Assembly (NCBI RefSeq): GCF_004341515.1
Contig: NZ_SLZF01000001.1
Span: 434,001 to 498,000 of the forward strand
DNA: 64,000 nt
Source: Allobosea sp. BK604
Lineage (GTDB): Bacteria > Pseudomonadota > Alphaproteobacteria > Rhizobiales > Beijerinckiaceae
Direction of reading: 5' to 3'
The notes under the pieces are model-generated. The model saw nothing but the letters and a program-made list of their open reading frames with translations. It did no database searches and was not told the DNA's origin. Position numbers and translations under genes: made by a program. Every line of letters starts with the position of its first letter. Positions within the stretch are counted from its first letter, which is position 1. This document shows, piece by piece, positions 7,454 through 15,817 of this stretch.

Positions 7454-8440
7454 GTGAAACTATGGGACTGGGGATGCCGCCTTCTCCGCGCGGCTGCGGC
7501 GACTCTCGCGCTGACGGGGCCAGGCTTGGCTCAGGCCTGGCCGGAGCGGCCGGTCACGATCATCGTGCCAAGCGCGCCGGGCGACGGCTCCGACATCGCG
7601 GCGCGGCTGATCGGCGAGAAGCTGCGGCATGCGCTGGGCCAGGGCTTCGTCGTCGAGAACCGGCTCGGGGCCGGCGGCGTGGTCGGCTCGACCGCGGCGG
7701 CCAAGGCGGCGCCGGACGGCTACACCTTCATCATGGCCAATGCCGGTTCGCACGGCATCAACCCGGCGATCTACGTCAACATCCCCTATGACGCGCTCAA
7801 CGATTTCACGCCGGTCTCGCTGATCTACCGCTCGCCGAACATCTTCGTCGCGAGCCCGAAGCTGCCGGTCGCGAACATGAAGGAGCTTGTGGCCTACGCG
7901 AAGGCCAATCCCGGCAAGCTCAGCTTCGCCTCGGGCGGCGCCGGCTCCTCGGCCCATATGAGCAGCGAATATCTCAAGATGCTCACCGGCATCGAAGCGA
8001 CGCATGTGCCCTATCGCGGCGCCGGCCCGGCGCTCAACGACATCGTCTCCGGCCAGGTCGAGTTCATGGCCGTGAACCTGCCGCCGGCGATCGGGCTGGT
8101 GAAGGGCGGGCAGATCAAGCCGCTCGCCGTCACCACCATGAAGCGGGCGCCGGCACTCCCTGATGTTCCCACCGTCGACGAGTCCGGCGTGAAGGGTTTC
8201 GAGACCGTCGCCTGGTTCGGCCTGCTCGGACCGAAAGGCGTGCCCCAGCCGATCATCGACAGGCTGCATGCCGAAGTCGTGAAGGCCTGCGCCGACAAGG
8301 AAGTGCAGGAGAAACTCGCGGTTCTCGGCGGGGAGACCGTGTGCAATTCGCCCGCCGAGTTCCGGGATTTCCTGGCCGCGGATATCGCGCGCTGGAAGGA
8401 TGTCGCGGCCAAGGCCTCGATCAAGATCGAAGCGCAATAG
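7454..8440 (+). CDS. tripartite tricarboxylate transporter (TctC/Bug family) periplasmic binding protein
   Basis: A 328-residue solute-binding protein starting at GTG 7454, with GGGAG at 7442-7446. The signal peptide is LLRAAAATLALTGPGLAQA, with a likely cut before WPERP. Bug hallmarks are VTIIVPSAPGDGSDIAAR, VENRLGAGGVVGST, SFASGGAGSSAHMSSEY and HVPYRGAGPALND. As with the copy at 3651, no TctAB membrane genes are nearby. It is probably regulated by the divergent GntR protein through the paired TGATTTGATCA sites. The two Bug proteins share family motifs but differ in signal peptide and pocket residues, so different ligands are likely. Confidence 0.92.
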   Translation: MKLWDWGCRLLRAAAATLALTGPGLAQAWPERPVTIIVPSAPGDGSDIAARLIGEKLRHALGQGFVVENRLGAGGVVGSTAAAKAAPDGYTFIMANAGSHGINPAIYVNIPYDALNDFTPVSLIYRSPNIFVASPKLPVANMKELVAYAKANPGKLSFASGGAGSSAHMSSEYLKMLTGIEATHVPYRGAGPALNDIVSGQVEFMAVNLPPAIGLVKGGQIKPLAVTTMKRAPALPDVPTVDESGVKGFETVAWFGLLGPKGVPQPIIDRLHAEVVKACADKEVQEKLAVLGGETVCNSPAEFRDFLAADIARWKDVAAKASIKIEAQ

Positions 8441-8558
8441 CGGCAATTGGCCGCCCTGAGCGCCGGCCCGTCCTCGTGTTGACGGGCTCGGCCATCTCTG
8501 GAAAAAGCGACGCTCCCGGAAAGGGCGGCCTCGGTCGCCGAGAGCTCAGGGTGGCTTC

Positions 8559-9899
8559 GTGACATCGGACGCAGCGCGGAATTTCATCGATCGCGTTCGC
8601 GACCGCTCCGTCACAGTCGGTATTATCGGCCTCGGCTATGTCGGGCTGCCACTCGCGCTCGCTGTCCTGCGCCAGGGCATCAAGGTCATCGGCTTCGACA
8701 TCAGCCAGCCGCGTGTCGATGACCTCAACTCCGGCCGCAGCGCGATCAAGCACATCCCGACCGATGAGCTCGTGGCCGGCGTGCAATCCGGCATGTTTAT
8801 CGCGACCAGCGATTTCAGCAGGCTCAGTGAGCCCGATGCCCTGTTGATCGCGGTGCCGACACCGCTGACCAAGCAGCGCGAGCCCAATCTCTCCTATGTC
8901 GTCAAGACGACCGAGGCGATCGCGGCCTGCCTGCGCGAGGGCCAGCTCGTGGTGCTGGAATCGACGACCTATCCAGGCACCACCGACGATGTCATGCGGC
9001 CGATCCTGGAACAGGCGAGCGGGCTCGTCAGTGGCCGGGATTTCTTCCTGGCTTTCTCGCCTGAGCGCGAGGACCCCGGCAATCAGCATTTCGGCACCTC
9101 GACCATTCCCAAGATCGTCGGCGGCGATGGGCCCGACGCGCTGGCCATGGCCGACGCGCTCTATTCGACCTTCGTGGTCAAGACCGTCCCGGTCTCCTCG
9201 ACCGCGACGGCCGAGGCGGTCAAGCTGACCGAGAACATCTTCCGCGCCGTCAATATCGCGCTCGTGAACGAGCTCAAGACCGTCTACGCCGCCATGGGCA
9301 TCGATATCTGGGAGGTGATCGACGCCGCCAAGACGAAGCCTTTCGGCTTCATGCCATTCTATCCGGGTCCGGGTCTCGGCGGGCATTGCATCCCGATCGA
9401 CCCGTTCTACCTGACCTGGAAGGCCCGCGAATACGACATCACCACCCGTTTCATCGAGCTCGCCGGGCAGATCAATTCCGGCATGCCCTATCTCGTGGCG
9501 AACCGGCTGGCGGAGCTCGTCGACACCGTGCTGCGCAAAAGCCTCAGCTCCTCGCGCATCCTGCTGATCGGGATCGCCTACAAGAAGAATATCGACGACA
9601 TGCGCGAGAGCCCCTCGCTCAAGCTGATCGAGCTCATCGAGCAGCGCGGCGCGCAGGTGGCCTTTCACGATCCCCATATCCCGGTGATGCCCTCGACCCG
9701 GAACCATCCCGAGCTCGCCGGCCGCAAGAGCGTGCCCCTGACCAGGGAGCAGCTCGCCGATTTCGACGCCGTGCTGATCGCTACTGATCACGACGATGTC
9801 GACTACGCCCTGCTGACGGAGAATTCCAAGCTGGTGGTCGACACCCGCAACGCCTGTGCGCATCGCGGCTTGCAGGGATCGCATATATTCAAGGCGTGA
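8559..9899 (+). CDS. wbpA: UDP-N-acetylglucosamine 6-dehydrogenase, WbpA type
   Basis: Oxidises UDP-GlcNAc at C6 to UDP-GlcNAcA with NAD. It is 446 residues from GTG 8559. The Rossmann motif GLGYVGLPLA lies at about residues 24-33. Other motifs are ESTTYPGTTDDVM, FLAFSPEREDPGN and the catalytic-cysteine loop GGHCIPIDPFYL with Cys277; the C-terminal domain has LIGIAYKKNIDDMRESPSLKL. Sequence alone would allow other UDP-sugar dehydrogenases, but the next two genes supply the following three steps of the diacetamido-uronic acid route, which strongly favours WbpA. Its stop overlaps a possible start of the next gene. The 118-bp leader contains a GCCCGTC...GACGGGC hairpin, perhaps terminating the Bug gene. 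Confidence 0.9.
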   Translation: MTSDAARNFIDRVRDRSVTVGIIGLGYVGLPLALAVLRQGIKVIGFDISQPRVDDLNSGRSAIKHIPTDELVAGVQSGMFIATSDFSRLSEPDALLIAVPTPLTKQREPNLSYVVKTTEAIAACLREGQLVVLESTTYPGTTDDVMRPILEQASGLVSGRDFFLAFSPEREDPGNQHFGTSTIPKIVGGDGPDALAMADALYSTFVVKTVPVSSTATAEAVKLTENIFRAVNIALVNELKTVYAAMGIDIWEVIDAAKTKPFGFMPFYPGPGLGGHCIPIDPFYLTWKAREYDITTRFIELAGQINSGMPYLVANRLAELVDTVLRKSLSSSRILLIGIAYKKNIDDMRESPSLKLIELIEQRGAQVAFHDPHIPVMPSTRNHPELAGRKSVPLTREQLADFDAVLIATDHDDVDYALLTENSKLVVDTRNACAHRGLQGSHIFKA

Positions 9900-9925
9900 T
9901 GCGAGTCGCGCCTGAAGGGTACGGA

Positions 9926-11512
9926 ATGACGACGGAAGCGGTCCCGCGCGTGGCCGTGGTCGGCTGCGGTCGCTGGGGCAGGAATCTGGCGCGTGACTTC
10001 AAGGCGCTCGGCGCGCTGGAAGCGATCGTCGAGGTCGACCCTGCAGTCAGCGCCGCCCTGGCAGCCGCCCATGGCTGCCGCGCGCTCGGGCTCGACGAGG
10101 CCCTGGCCGACCCGTCCATCGACGGTATCGTCATCGCGGCCCCGGCCGCGCTCCATCACCCGCTGGCCAAGCGCGCGCTCGCAGCAGGCAAGCATGTCTT
10201 TGTCGAGAAGCCGCTCGCCCTGTCGGTCGAGGATGGCGAGGAACTGGTCGCGCTGGCAGAGCAGGCGGGGCGATGCCTGATGGTCGGGCATCTCCTGCAC
10301 TATCACCCGGCCTTCCTCGCCCTGAAGGAATTCGTCGCCTCCGACGCGCTCGGCAAGCTGAGTTATGTCTATTCCAACCGCCTCTCGCTGGGCGCCCTGC
10401 GGCATGAGGAGGACGTGCTCTGGTCCTTCGCGCCGCATGACATCTCGATGATCCTCGCGCTTGCCGGCGAAGCTCCCGAGCAGGTCGCGGCCTTTTCGGC
10501 GCCGACACTGCATCCCGGCATTGGCGATGTCGTGCAGCTCCAGCTCGCTTTCGCCAATGGCATCAAAGGCCATGTTTTCTGCTCATGGCTGCACCCGTTC
10601 AAGGAGCAGCGCCTCGTGGTCGTCGGCGAGCGTGGCATGGCGGTGTTCGAGGACAGCGCCGCCGATCCAGCCGGCAAGCTGCGCTTCTACGATCACAAGA
10701 TCGCGTGGACGAACGGGGTCCCGAAGACCTTGAAGGGCGATGGCGCCCCGCTGCCCTATGGCTCCGGCAACCCGCTGATGGAGGAATGCCGGCACTTCCT
10801 CGAGGCCATCGCCAACGGCACGTCCCCGCGCACCGATGGGCATGAGGCGCTTGCCGTGCTCTCGGTGCTGGAGCGCGCCACAGGCGACATGAAAAGCCGA
10901 CTTTCCGAGGACGGGACCGCAGCCGGCTCTCCGGAAGCGCCGTCCTATCCCGGCGTGACGATCCATGAATCGGCCTATGTCGATGCCGGTGTCAGTATCG
11001 GCCCGGGCACCAGGATCTGGCATTTCAGCCATATCCTCGACGAGGTTTCGCTCGGCAGGAACTGCAATATCGGCCAGAACGTCGCCATCGGACCACGGGT
11101 CACGATCGGTGACGGTGTCAAGATCCAGAACAACGTCTCGATCTACGAGGGCGTGGAGCTGGAGGACGGCGTCTTCTGCGGCCCCTCCTGCGTCTTCACC
11201 AACGTCAACACCCCGCGCGCCGAGATTTCGCGCAAGCACCAGTTCCGCAAGACCCTGGTCAAGCGCGGGGCGACGATCGGCGCCAATGCCACGATCGTCT
11301 GCGGCCATGAACTCGGCAGCTATTGCTTCATCGCGGCTGGCGCCGTCGTCACCAGGGATGTGCCGGCATTTGCTCTGATGGCGGGCGTCCCTGCTGTGCG
11401 AATCGGCTGGGTCGGCCATGCTGGCGTCAAACTTGGGCCCGATCTCGTTTGTCCGGAAACGGGCCGGACCTATCGTGAGAGCGGGCCGGACACGCTGGAG
11501 GAGGTCGTCTGA
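9926..11512 (+). CDS. fused UDP-GlcNAcA 3-dehydrogenase (WbpB) and UDP-GlcNAc3NA N-acetyltransferase (WbpD)
   Basis: A two-domain enzyme of 528 residues. Residues 1 to about 335 are a Gfo/Idh/MocA oxidoreductase (VAVVGCGRWGRN, HVFVEKPLALS, VGHLLHYHPAF) that would oxidise C3 of UDP-GlcNAcA. From about residue 345 a left-handed beta-helix acetyltransferase follows: TRIWHFSHILDE, NIGQNVAIGP, KIQNNVSIYEGV, FCGPSCVFTNVNTPRAE, then YCFIAAGAVVTRDVP. These match WbpB and WbpD, which are separate proteins in Pseudomonas. AAGGG precedes the chosen ATG; an ATG at 9899 overlapping the wbpA stop is an alternative. The last base of its stop is the first base of the next ATG. Confidence 0.9.
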   Translation: MTTEAVPRVAVVGCGRWGRNLARDFKALGALEAIVEVDPAVSAALAAAHGCRALGLDEALADPSIDGIVIAAPAALHHPLAKRALAAGKHVFVEKPLALSVEDGEELVALAEQAGRCLMVGHLLHYHPAFLALKEFVASDALGKLSYVYSNRLSLGALRHEEDVLWSFAPHDISMILALAGEAPEQVAAFSAPTLHPGIGDVVQLQLAFANGIKGHVFCSWLHPFKEQRLVVVGERGMAVFEDSAADPAGKLRFYDHKIAWTNGVPKTLKGDGAPLPYGSGNPLMEECRHFLEAIANGTSPRTDGHEALAVLSVLERATGDMKSRLSEDGTAAGSPEAPSYPGVTIHESAYVDAGVSIGPGTRIWHFSHILDEVSLGRNCNIGQNVAIGPRVTIGDGVKIQNNVSIYEGVELEDGVFCGPSCVFTNVNTPRAEISRKHQFRKTLVKRGATIGANATIVCGHELGSYCFIAAGAVVTRDVPAFALMAGVPAVRIGWVGHAGVKLGPDLVCPETGRTYRESGPDTLEEVV

Positions 11513-12666
11513 TGAATCCGCCTGGACCGATCGACTTCATCGATCTCAAGGCCCAGCGCCGGCGCATCGGCCCCGCCATGGACGAAGCCATCCTCGCCGC
11601 GGTTCATGGCGGCCAGTACATCCTCGGTCCGCAGGTCGGGCAGTTCGAGACCAAGCTCGCCACCTTCTGCGGCGCCAGGCATGCAATCGGCTGCGCCAAC
11701 GGCACCGATGCGATCACGCTTTGCCTGCTCGCGCTCGGGATCGGCCCGGGCGACGCGGTGATCTGCCCGAGCTTCACCTTCGCCGCGACGGCCGAGGTCG
11801 TGGCCGGTATCCGCGCCACGCCTGTCTTCGCCGAGATCGACGAGGCGACTTATAACCTCGACCCTGCCGGGCTCGGCGCGGCGCTCGACACGGCCAGGAA
11901 GAACGGCCTCGTGCCGCGCGCCGTCATCGCCGTCGATCTCTTCGGGCAGCCCGCGGATTACGATCCGATCGAGGCCTTCTGCGCCGAGAACGGGCTCACG
12001 CTCATCGCCGACACCGCGCAGGGTTTCGGCGCGCACTATAAGGGCAGGATCACCGGGTCGATCGGCCATTTCGCCACCACCAGCTTCTTTCCGGCCAAGC
12101 CTCTCGGCTGCTACGGCGATGGCGGCGCGGTCCTGACCCACAATGAGGAGCATCTCGCGATCATCCGGTCGCTGCATGTCCACGGCAAGGGCGAGGACAA
12201 GTACGACAATGTCCGGATCGGCATGAACTCGCGCCTCGACACGATCCAGGCGGCAGTGCTGCTCCTGAAGCTTGCCGTCTTCGCCGAGGAATTCGAAGCG
12301 CGGCAGGCGGTGGCGCGGCGCTATAGCGACGGGCTGAAGGATGTCGCGGTGACTCCCTATATCGCTCCGGACCGCCTCTCGACCTGGGCGCAATATACGC
12401 TGCGGGTCGCCGCGCCGCGGCGCTCCGGCTTCGTCGCGGCGCTGAAGGAGAAGGGCATCCCGACTGCGATCTACTACCCCAAATCCCTGCACCAACAGAC
12501 CGCCTACAAGGGTTTTCCGGTGGCCGGCAACGGCCTGCCGATCTCCGAGCGCGTCTCGCAGGAGGTGGTGTCGCTGCCGATGCATGCCTATCTCGACGAG
12601 GCGACACAGGCCTACATCATCGAGGCGGCGCGCTCGGCGCTGACAGGCAAAGCTGCGGCGGCTTGA
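11512..12666 (+). CDS. wbpE: DegT/DnrJ/EryC1/StrS aminotransferase, UDP-GlcNAc3NA aminotransferase (WbpE type)
   Basis: A PLP enzyme of 384 residues that would aminate the 3-keto sugar nucleotide to UDP-GlcNAc(3NH2)A. Seen: FIDLKAQRRRIGPAMDEAI, GGQYILGPQVGQFE, CANGTDAITLCLLALGIGPGD, VICPSFTFAATAEVV, the PLP-stacking LIADTAQGFGA, the Schiff-base lysine K196 in FFPAKPLGCYGDGG, and IGMNSRLDTIQAAVL. WbpE and WlbC share these features. TGATG overlaps on both sides show tight coupling to the fused dehydrogenase/acetyltransferase and to the glycosyltransferase. In the pathway it acts between the two activities of the preceding fused protein. Confidence 0.9.
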   Translation: MNPPGPIDFIDLKAQRRRIGPAMDEAILAAVHGGQYILGPQVGQFETKLATFCGARHAIGCANGTDAITLCLLALGIGPGDAVICPSFTFAATAEVVAGIRATPVFAEIDEATYNLDPAGLGAALDTARKNGLVPRAVIAVDLFGQPADYDPIEAFCAENGLTLIADTAQGFGAHYKGRITGSIGHFATTSFFPAKPLGCYGDGGAVLTHNEEHLAIIRSLHVHGKGEDKYDNVRIGMNSRLDTIQAAVLLLKLAVFAEEFEARQAVARRYSDGLKDVAVTPYIAPDRLSTWAQYTLRVAAPRRSGFVAALKEKGIPTAIYYPKSLHQQTAYKGFPVAGNGLPISERVSQEVVSLPMHAYLDEATQAYIIEAARSALTGKAAAA

Positions 12667-13835
12667 TGGACGCAAGGCCCGACCAGCTTTCCGGTTCGCA
12701 CGAGGCTCCGGCGCGCTCGCCAGGGCGGGCACCGCGCGTCGTCTATTTCAGCCTGGAACGGCTGCGCCCGAGCCAAGCCTCCTATACCCACGTCCACGTT
12801 ATCGCCGGGGGCCTCGAAGCCGAGGGCGTGCCGACCCGCCTGGTTGCCGTCAAGGCGGGGGCAGAGCAGCCATCGCGCTCGCGGCTGGGGCGGCTGGCGA
12901 GCTATGTCAACCTGACCTGGCGCGCTCTGCGCGCCCTCAACGACGCCGATATCGCCTATTTGCGCGCCCATCCGGCCGCGATCGTCTTCTCTCTGATCGC
13001 CCGCCTGCGCGGCAAGCCCGTCATCCACGAGGTCAACGGCCGCACGGAGGATATCGGCGTCACCTATCGCCTGCCGAAAGGGGTGACGCAGCTGCTCAAC
13101 GCGCTCCAGATCGTCCAGTATCGCTGGGCGGCCGGGCTCATCGCGGTGACGCCCGGCCTGCAGGATTGGTTGGCCTCGCTGCTTGGCAGCGACGCCAAGC
13201 TCCATCTCGTGCCGAACGGCGCCGATGGAAAGCGGTTTCACCCTGCCGCGACCGGCGGCCCCGTGATCGAAGGCCAATATGCCCTGTTCTTCGGCGGCCT
13301 CGTCGCCTGGCACGGCATCGACACCATGCTGGCGGCACTGCGTCACCAGGATTGGCCAGAGGGCATCAAGCTGGTCATCGCCGGCGATGGGCCTGGCGGG
13401 CCGGAGGTTCGTGCGGCAGCCAGGCACGAGACGCGTCTGATCGCGCCGGGCTATCTGCCGAGCAGCGAGCTTGCCGGCCTGGCCGCGCGTGCCTTCGTCA
13501 TCCTCTGCCCGATCGACAACCATGGCTCGCGCAATCTCGGCGGCGTCGCGCCATTGAAACTGTTCGAAGGCATGGCCTCCGGGCGGCCCGTGATCGCCAC
13601 CGATCTGCCCTTCCAGGCCGAGCTGGTCCGCGCCCATCAATGCGGCCTCGTCATCCCGCCGGCCGATCCCGCCGCGCTGGCCGGAGCGGTCAGGACGCTG
13701 GTCGGCGATGCTCACCTCGCCGACGACATGGGGCGCAACGGCCGCAGGGCCGTGGAGACCGAGTTCGACTGGCGCTACCGGGTGACCGATACGGTCGCGG
13801 TTGTGCGCGGCGTCTTCGCCGCTCATGCCCGCTGA
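12666..13835 (+). CDS. glycosyltransferase family 4 (GT-B fold)
   Basis: A 389-residue cytoplasmic-face glycosyltransferase. It starts at ATG 12666 overlapping the wbpE stop (TGATG). The acceptor half contains ASYTHVHVIAGGLEAEGV and YLRAHPAAIVFSLIARLRGKPVIHEVNG. The donor half contains VPNGADGKRFHP, LFFGGLVAWHGIDTMLAAL, IAGDGPGGP and the GT4 EX7E-like block KLFEGMASGRPVIATDLPFQAE near residue 300. Given its partners it probably transfers the diacetamido-uronic acid sugar made by the three preceding genes to a lipid-linked or surface glycan. Acceptor and linkage cannot be predicted. Confidence 0.88.
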   Translation: MDARPDQLSGSHEAPARSPGRAPRVVYFSLERLRPSQASYTHVHVIAGGLEAEGVPTRLVAVKAGAEQPSRSRLGRLASYVNLTWRALRALNDADIAYLRAHPAAIVFSLIARLRGKPVIHEVNGRTEDIGVTYRLPKGVTQLLNALQIVQYRWAAGLIAVTPGLQDWLASLLGSDAKLHLVPNGADGKRFHPAATGGPVIEGQYALFFGGLVAWHGIDTMLAALRHQDWPEGIKLVIAGDGPGGPEVRAAARHETRLIAPGYLPSSELAGLAARAFVILCPIDNHGSRNLGGVAPLKLFEGMASGRPVIATDLPFQAELVRAHQCGLVIPPADPAALAGAVRTLVGDAHLADDMGRNGRRAVETEFDWRYRVTDTVAVVRGVFAAHAR

Positions 13836-13915
13836 TGCGCGCCGGCATCGCCTGCACCTGCGAGCCTCGCCCGCGCCGCGACGGCCGCGTTCCGGCTTCC
13901 GCGTAGAGGCAGGCG

Positions 13916-15802
13916 ATGTGCGGTCTGTTCGGATCGATCGGATTTGAGCCGGAGCCGTCGCGCATAGACATCGTCGCCCATCGTGGGCCCGACGGGCGCG
14001 GCTGGCGCGAGTTCACCAGCGCGGCCGGTCCCGTCGCGCTCGGACATCGGCGGCTGGCGATCATCGATGTCTCCGAGGCCGGGCTGCAGCCGATGGCGGA
14101 TGCGTCCGGCCGCTATCACCTCGTCTTCAACGGCGAGATCTACAATTATCTCGAGCTGCGCGAGGAGATGCGGGCCAAGGGCGAGGTCTTCGTTGGCGAC
14201 AGCGATACCGAGATCCTGCTGCGGGCCTATCTGCTCTGGGGTCCTGCCGCACTCACACGCCTGCGCGGCATGTTCGCCTTCCTGATCTGGGACGACCATG
14301 ACAAGCGCCTCTTCGCGGCCCGCGATCGCTATGGCATCAAGCCGCTCTATCTGGCAGCTCTGCCGCGCGGCGTCGCCGTCGGCTCCGAGATCAAGCAGTT
14401 GCTCGGACTGCCCGGCCTCAGCGGCCGGATGAACCTGCCGCGTATTCACGACTTTCTGGCTTCCGGGATCGCCGACCATACGGCCGAGACGATGTTCGAT
14501 GGCGTCGCGCAGGTCCGGGCCGGCGAATGGGTTCTCGTCGACGCCTCGCGGCCCGCCCTCCAGATCAGGACGGAGCGCTGGTATCCGGCCGGTGCGGGCC
14601 ACCTCAGGCTGAGCGAAGACGAAGCCGCCGAGCAATTCCGCGAGCTGCTGACGGAGTCCGTCCGGCTGCATCTGCGCTCGGATGTTCCTGTCGGCTCCTG
14701 CCTGTCGGGCGGTCTCGATTCCTCGGCGATCGTCTGCCTGATGGCGCAGATGCTGGGCTCGGACGCGAAGGTCAACACCGTCTCCGCCTGCTATGCCGAG
14801 AAGAGCGTCGACGAAAAGCCCTTCATGGATGCCGTCATCGCCCATGCCGGCACGCTGCCGCATTTCGTTTTTCCGAAGGCCGAAGATGTCTTCCAGCACG
14901 CCTCCGACATCACCTGGCATCAGGACGAGCCGTTCGGCTCGACCTCGATCTTCGCGCAATGGTGTGTCTTCGCCGAAGCGAAGCGCGCCGGCGTCAAGGT
15001 CATGCTCGACGGCCAGGGCGCCGACGAGCAGCTCGCCGGCTATCATGGCAGCTTCCCCTATTACCTCGCTGGGCTGATGCGGCGGGGCGCGCTCCGCCAG
15101 GTCGTCGGCACGATCCTGGACCGCAAGCGCGATCACGGCGCGCCGATCGGCCGCCAGCTCGCGCAGGCGCTCATTCCGCTCCTGCCCGCCCCGCTCGGCC
15201 AGCGCGTGCGCCAGCAGCACCGGGCACTGACTCAGCATGACTGGTTGAACTCCGAGGCGATCCGCACGCGCGGCAATCCCAGGGGCGCCCAGGCTCTGGC
15301 AAACGAGGTGCTCGGCCTACCCCCGGCCAGCGATATCCGCAGCCTCTGCCTGTCGCTGACCTATGGTTTCAATCTCGGCATGCTCTTGCACTGGCAGGAC
15401 CGCAACGCGATGGCGCATGGCATCGAGGCGCGGGTGCCCTTCCTCGACCATCCGCTGGTGGAGTTCACGCTCGCGCTCGGAAACGACCATAAGATCGTCG
15501 GCGCTGAGACCAAGCGGATCCTGCGCCACGGCATGGCAGGCATCCTGCCAGAGGCGGTGCGTCAGCGCTCCGACAAACTCGGCTTCGCCACGCCGGAGCA
15601 GAGCTGGTTTCGAGGTCCGTTGCGCGGGCTGATGCAGGACGGCGTCGAGGCCACGCTCAAGCGCTATCCGGACCTCCTGAACGCGCCGGGCGTCCGCGCG
15701 CTCACGGCCGAGATGCTCGACGGCAGACGGCCGGTCGACTTCACCCTGTGGCGCATCGTCAATCTCGGGCTGTGGGGCGAGCGCTTCGGCCTGGGCCTCT
15801 GA
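13916..15802 (+). CDS. asparagine synthase-like glutamine amidotransferase (AsnB/WbpS type)
   Basis: A 628-residue enzyme. The N-terminal Ntn glutaminase domain begins MCGLFGSIGF with nucleophile Cys2, then HRGPDGRGW and VFNGEIYNYLELR. The C-terminal ATP-pyrophosphatase domain has SGGLDSSAI (about 264-272), LDGQGADEQLAGYHGSFPYY and ARVPFLDHPLVEF. The catalytic residues look intact. AsnB homologues in O-antigen clusters (WbpS, WbtH) amidate the carboxylate of uronic-acid sugars, and their length is close to this one. As the last gene after wbpA/BD/E and a glycosyltransferase, amidation of the surface sugar is more likely than free asparagine synthesis. GAGGCAGG precedes the ATG. It converges with the GGDEF-EAL gene 16 bp away. 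Confidence 0.88.
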   Translation: MCGLFGSIGFEPEPSRIDIVAHRGPDGRGWREFTSAAGPVALGHRRLAIIDVSEAGLQPMADASGRYHLVFNGEIYNYLELREEMRAKGEVFVGDSDTEILLRAYLLWGPAALTRLRGMFAFLIWDDHDKRLFAARDRYGIKPLYLAALPRGVAVGSEIKQLLGLPGLSGRMNLPRIHDFLASGIADHTAETMFDGVAQVRAGEWVLVDASRPALQIRTERWYPAGAGHLRLSEDEAAEQFRELLTESVRLHLRSDVPVGSCLSGGLDSSAIVCLMAQMLGSDAKVNTVSACYAEKSVDEKPFMDAVIAHAGTLPHFVFPKAEDVFQHASDITWHQDEPFGSTSIFAQWCVFAEAKRAGVKVMLDGQGADEQLAGYHGSFPYYLAGLMRRGALRQVVGTILDRKRDHGAPIGRQLAQALIPLLPAPLGQRVRQQHRALTQHDWLNSEAIRTRGNPRGAQALANEVLGLPPASDIRSLCLSLTYGFNLGMLLHWQDRNAMAHGIEARVPFLDHPLVEFTLALGNDHKIVGAETKRILRHGMAGILPEAVRQRSDKLGFATPEQSWFRGPLRGLMQDGVEATLKRYPDLLNAPGVRALTAEMLDGRRPVDFTLWRIVNLGLWGERFGLGL

Positions 15803-15817
15803 CCGGGGAACCGGGCC

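Noticed and set aside
8559..9899. UDP-glucose 6-dehydrogenase (ugd) assignment
   Set aside because: Motifs alone would allow it, but the adjacent WbpB-WbpD fusion and WbpE make UDP-GlcNAc the far better substrate.
13823..15238. 471-codon minus-strand frame opposite the AsnB-like gene
   Set aside because: Antisense shadow; the plus-strand frame has full Ntn and PP-loop motifs.
13916..15802. Housekeeping asparagine synthetase B
   Set aside because: Not excluded by motifs, but position at the end of the wbp-glycosyltransferase run favours a sugar amidotransferase.
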